A model generated the notes under the pieces. It did not search any database. It worked only from the letters and a program-made list of their open reading frames with translations, and was not told where the DNA came from. The position numbers were made by a program, and so were the translations under genes. From Verrucomicrobiota bacterium (GTDB lineage Bacteria; Verrucomicrobiota; Verrucomicrobiia; Chthoniobacterales; Chthoniobacteraceae), in assembly GCA_003402745.1 (NCBI GenBank), contig QQND01000021.1:1-40744 (forward strand): a DNA stretch of 40,744 nucleotides, written 5' to 3'. How positions within the stretch are numbered: the first letter of the stretch is position 1; each line of letters begins with the position of its first letter. Below are positions 38,076 through 40,744 of the stretch, in pieces.

Positions 38076-39124
38076 GGGTCCCGAAAATGAACCTGACTTT
38101 GTCCCCTCGCCTCTTCTTCTCCACCGTCTTCGCCGCGTGCGCTCTACCGTCTTTGGCGCTAGCCCAGGATTCGAGCAAGCTCACCACCCTCACCGTCGAG
38201 CAGGCCCGGGAAGTGATGGCGAAGAAGCCCGGCATGGTGGGCTCCGCCGACGGCCGTTTTGCGAACTTCGACGCCCTCACCACGCTCACACCAGAGGTTG
38301 CGGAGGTCCTCGTGAACCACGATGGCGCGCTGTCACTCAACGGCCTCAAGGAGTTGTCAGCCGAAACAGCCTCCGTGCTAGCGAAGCATCCAGCAATGAA
38401 GCAGTTCGGGTATGCCGACCTTCGGCTCAACGGCTTGAAAACGATCTCGCCACATGCCGCCGAGGCACTCGCCGCGCACCAGGGTAAGGTACTGCTCTAC
38501 TCGCTGGAAAAACTCGACTCCCTTCCGCTCGCTCAAAAGCTCGCGCGGCAGTGGGGTGAACTGCGTCTTGGGATCTCGGAACTTTCCCCTCCCATCGCCG
38601 CCGAACTCGCCAAACACCGCGGCACTGACGAGGACAAAACACGCCCCGGTGTCATCTTGCGCCGCCAGGACGGCGCAGCCTCCGTCCTGCGCATCGACAA
38701 CCTCGCGTCGCTCTCGCCCGAGACTGCGGAAGCCCTTGCCGCCCACGAAGGCGTGCTCGTGCTCAATGACCTCACCTCACTCCCGCCCGCGGTTGCCGTC
38801 TCGCTTGCCAAACGCGCAGGGAACACCAATGCGGTGCGCTCCAATGGGTCAAGTGTCACGGCTAAACGGACCGGCACACTCGTACTCAACGGGCTGGAGA
38901 CCCTCTCCACCGAATCCGCCGCCGCCCTCGCCGCTTTTACCGGCGAACTCGTGCTGAAGGCAATCACTGAGTTGCCTCCCGACACCGCCGCCGCCCTCGC
39001 CCAACATAAAGGCCGCCTCCACCTCACCGGCCTCACCAAACTCAGCCCCGAGACCCACACCGCCCTGCAACGCCACGCCAACCTGCTCCTCCCTCGCCCG
39101 CTCCCGCTGACCGCTGGGAAGTGA
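38072..39124 (+). CDS. Secreted LRR-like repeat protein
   Basis: 350 residues from the ATG at 38072, which overlaps the previous stop as ATGA; an ATG at 38087 is also possible. A signal peptide (LFFSTVFAACALPSLALAQ) leads to about ten irregular repeats of roughly 23-45 residues with the pattern L-x-L-x-x-L-x-x-L-(S/P)-x-x-x-A-x-x-L-A-x-H-x-G, for example LSLNGLKELSAETASVLAKH, LVLNGLETLSTESAAALAAF and LHLTGLTKLSPETHTALQRH. This is the degenerate leucine-rich-repeat form frequent in Planctomycetes and Verrucomicrobia surface proteins. It probably binds a protein or polymer partner outside the cell. Third gene of the operon. Confidence 0.8.
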   Translation: MRVPKMNLTLSPRLFFSTVFAACALPSLALAQDSSKLTTLTVEQAREVMAKKPGMVGSADGRFANFDALTTLTPEVAEVLVNHDGALSLNGLKELSAETASVLAKHPAMKQFGYADLRLNGLKTISPHAAEALAAHQGKVLLYSLEKLDSLPLAQKLARQWGELRLGISELSPPIAAELAKHRGTDEDKTRPGVILRRQDGAASVLRIDNLASLSPETAEALAAHEGVLVLNDLTSLPPAVAVSLAKRAGNTNAVRSNGSSVTAKRTGTLVLNGLETLSTESAAALAAFTGELVLKAITELPPDTAAALAQHKGRLHLTGLTKLSPETHTALQRHANLLLPRPLPLTAGK

Positions 39125-39143
39125 GTGAAGAAGATTCAAGAAC

Positions 39144-39869
39144 ATGAAAGCCCCCCTGACGCTCTTCACTGCACTCCTGCTCGCACCGCTGGTCACGCTG
39201 GCAGATTTGAAGGAACATTTCTCCGACCCAATCAGGTTTGCGGAAGATTGGGTGCCCTACGGACGGCTTGCCGACGGCACCTGGGCGCAAGGGTTTGGCC
39301 AAGCCAGGCCCGAGTGGTGGGCGCTGGAGGATGGAGCGCTGTGCGGACAAAACTTCCCAGAAGAAAAACACCCCGCCGGCATTTCGCTGAAAGAGAACCT
39401 GCCCCAGGCCCAGCTCGCCGAAACCGGCGCACGTATTTCCTGGCGCATCAAGGTTACCGAAACGAGCCGGGGCACCCTGCGCCTCTTCGGCATCTCCAGC
39501 GGCCCTCATTCGCAGGAGGCCACCGACAATCACGTGCTCGCGCTCGACGTCTCAGCCGCCGGTCTGCGTCTTTGGAATGGCAACCGCGAGCTGACCGCAC
39601 CCGCACCAGACAAGGAATCGAGAAAGTATCGCAATACCGTTTTTGAGGAAAAATCCTCAGGCGGCGTGACTCCCGGCGCCTGGCACGCCGTCGTGCTAGA
39701 GGTGAAAGGCAGCGACGTCCGGGTGTTCCTCGACGGGAAGGAGTCCGTAAAAATGAAGCTTCCTCAGGAACAGCCGCTGCGCAGCCTCAGCCTCGAAGCC
39801 GACGGCGACAAAAAATCCCACGGACTCGCTTGGTTCGACGACATCACCGTAGCGCCGCTGCCAAAATAA
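39144..39869 (+). CDS. Secreted concanavalin/LamG-like protein
   Basis: 241 residues with a signal peptide (MKAPLTLFTALLLAPLVTLA). The rest is a beta-sandwich of DUF1080/LamG type: DPIRFAEDWVPYGRLADGTW, WWALEDGALCGQNFPEEKHP, RISWRIKVTETSRGTLRLFG, GAWHAVVLEVKGSDVRVFLD and a closing HGLAWFDDITVAPLPK. Such domains bind or cleave glycans; no catalytic residues can be assigned. It lies 19 bases after the LRR-like gene and appears to be the last gene of the four-gene operon. Confidence 0.78.
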   Translation: MKAPLTLFTALLLAPLVTLADLKEHFSDPIRFAEDWVPYGRLADGTWAQGFGQARPEWWALEDGALCGQNFPEEKHPAGISLKENLPQAQLAETGARISWRIKVTETSRGTLRLFGISSGPHSQEATDNHVLALDVSAAGLRLWNGNRELTAPAPDKESRKYRNTVFEEKSSGGVTPGAWHAVVLEVKGSDVRVFLDGKESVKMKLPQEQPLRSLSLEADGDKKSHGLAWFDDITVAPLPK

Positions 39870-39941
39870 GACAGAGAAGAAAAGGCACGTCTATTCGCGA
39901 CATACACAACCACCACCTTGCTAAAAAACATCCCTGATTGC

Positions 39942-39980
39942 ACCCCCCGAGTTTTCGGGGGTGGCTACCCGCTAAGGAAG
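39942..39980 (+). promoter_or_regulatory. Inverted-repeat element, copy 2, upstream of second PSCyt1 gene
   Basis: The same core as at 34043: CCCCCGA (39944-39950), GTTT, TCGGGGG (39955-39961), then the arm with GCT (39964-39966), CT (39972-39973) and AAG (39978-39980). It ends about 32 bases before the ATG at 40013. A TATAGG-like -10 (39988-39993) follows. Differences from copy 1 are mainly transitions. It sits 72 bases after the end of the previous operon. Confidence 0.65.
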
Positions 39981-40012
39981 AAACCAGTATAGGGTAGTCT
40001 TTCCGATTAACT

Positions 40013-40744
40013 ATGACTCCCCGCTTTCTCGCTCACTCATCCTTCGCCGCCGCGCTCCTCCTCGCAACGGCTGGCGGCATGGCTGCTGACGCGCCGGTCA
40101 CCGCTCTCGATTCCAAGGTCACCACTTACTTAGAGCAGCACTGCAACAAGTGCCACGATGCGGATGTGCAAAAAGGCGACTTCCGGCTCGACACACTCTC
40201 GCCAAAGGTCGGCTTTGAGAACACGCCGCAGTGGATAGAGATCATGGAGCGCATTAACTCCGGAGAAATGCCGCCCAAAAAGGAGAAGAAGCGTCCTTCA
40301 GCGGAAGACAGCGCCAAGGTAGTCGAGTGGATCGCGGCGAAGATGAAGGATGGCGAGCAAGCGCGCATGGCCTCGCGTGGTCGCGTGACCTACAACCGGC
40401 TCACCCGGGACGAGTATGTGAACACGCTGCGTGATCTCATCGGCGTGCAGTATGACGCCAAGGACCCGGGCGCTCTACTGGAAGACCAGGAATGGCATGG
40501 CTTTGAGCGCATCGGCTCGGTGCTGACCCTGTCGCCCTCTAACATTGAAAAATATCTCGTCGCGGCGGAGACGGTCTTGAAAGAGGCCTACCCTGAGATT
40601 ATGCCGCCAAAAAAGGGCGCGAAACCCGAGCCGCCCTTCGGAGGATCGAAGCCTGCAATTTACGAGGATCAGGTGGACGAGCGGCATCGCGAACGCCTGC
40701 GTGAAATGGGCCTGCTCGACAAGGTGCGCTACGAGATGTGGCCA
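40013..40744 (+). CDS. Second PSCyt1/DUF1587-type cytochrome-like protein (3'-truncated by window edge)
   Basis: The ATG at 40013 opens a frame that is still open at the last base (244 codons). Signal peptide MTPRFLAHSSFAAALLLATA, then the PSCyt1 domain with haem motif CNKCH (Cys44, Cys47, His48), QKGDFRLDTLSPKVGF and SGEMPPKKEKKRP. A DUF1587 segment (RVTYNRLTRDEYVNTLRDLI) follows at about residues 121-140. It is related to the first PSCyt1 gene at 35421 but clearly diverged, and begins a second operon behind copy 2 of the inverted-repeat element. The DUF1595/1592/1588/1585 parts would be downstream. Confidence 0.9.
   Translation, partial: MTPRFLAHSSFAAALLLATAGGMAADAPVTALDSKVTTYLEQHCNKCHDADVQKGDFRLDTLSPKVGFENTPQWIEIMERINSGEMPPKKEKKRPSAEDSAKVVEWIAAKMKDGEQARMASRGRVTYNRLTRDEYVNTLRDLIGVQYDAKDPGALLEDQEWHGFERIGSVLTLSPSNIEKYLVAAETVLKEAYPEIMPPKKGAKPEPPFGGSKPAIYEDQVDERHRERLREMGLLDKVRYEMWP

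Noticed and set aside
39942-39962. Hairpin read as terminator of the four-gene operon
   Set aside because: No T-run follows, and the identical copy at 34043 lies between divergent starts where there is no transcript end to terminate.

Overview
The window looks like a chromosome segment from a PVC-superphylum bacterium, most probably a member of the Verrucomicrobiota. The evidence is gene content: secreted cytochrome-like DUF1592/PSCyt1 proteins paired with a Tat-exported DUF1552 protein, a sulfatase, a SASA-type carbohydrate esterase, a DUF5009 (HGSNAT-like) membrane protein, discoidin-type sensor domains, and few clear Shine-Dalgarno sequences. Ordinary housekeeping genes (purF, purM, gatC, gatA, trpF, uvrA) show that it is chromosomal. 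I saw no tRNA, rRNA, CRISPR array, phage module or insertion sequence. All assignments come from reading motifs; no database search was made.

Layout. 1-1182: C-terminal part of a sensor histidine kinase cut by the window start. 1440-1565: a 41-residue lysine-rich micro-protein. 1806-4714: a Fur-family regulator whose stop overlaps the start of a KatG catalase-peroxidase with a signal peptide, i.e. a peroxide-defence operon. 4841-6193: a convergent secreted sulfatase. 6485-6837: frameshifted remnant of a membrane sensor. 6962-13243 (minus): DUF5009 acyltransferase-like protein, old-yellow-enzyme reductase, purM, purF and a repeat-containing membrane protein. 13388-16307 (plus): gatC, gatA and a FIST sensory protein. 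16340-26844 (minus): chromate transporter, Nudix-epimerase fusion, small acidic protein, a second Fur-family regulator, VOC protein, trpF, small membrane protein, TPR-rich exported protein and uvrA. 26921-27175 (plus): an 84-residue protein with an HDINN motif. 27324-28901 (minus): sialate O-acetylesterase-like protein. 29167-30243 (plus): Gfo/Idh/MocA oxidoreductase. 30311-31123 (minus): LolA-like exported protein.

The most interesting part is 31313-40744. A NarL/LuxR-type response regulator and a histidine kinase with two or more discoidin-like extracytoplasmic domains overlap by 8 nt and read leftward. A four-gene operon of exported proteins reads rightward from the same intergenic region: DUF1552, PSCyt1/DUF1587/1595/1592/1588/1585 protein, LRR-like repeat protein and concanavalin-like protein. 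A second PSCyt1 gene starts at 40013 and runs off the window. The region before each PSCyt operon holds the same roughly 37-bp element, built on a perfect 7-bp inverted repeat with a GTTT spacer followed by a conserved arm. Neither placement fits a simple terminator. I infer that this is the operator (or a leader RNA element) through which the two-component system coordinates both operons.

Four-nucleotide ATGA stop/start overlaps recur (fur/katG, holin-like/trpF, uvrA/TPR, DUF1552/PSCyt, PSCyt/LRR-like), so translational coupling appears common here. Candidate hairpin terminators lie between katG and the sulfatase, between the FIST and chrA genes, after purM, after the SASA gene, and between the Gfo/Idh and LolA-like genes.
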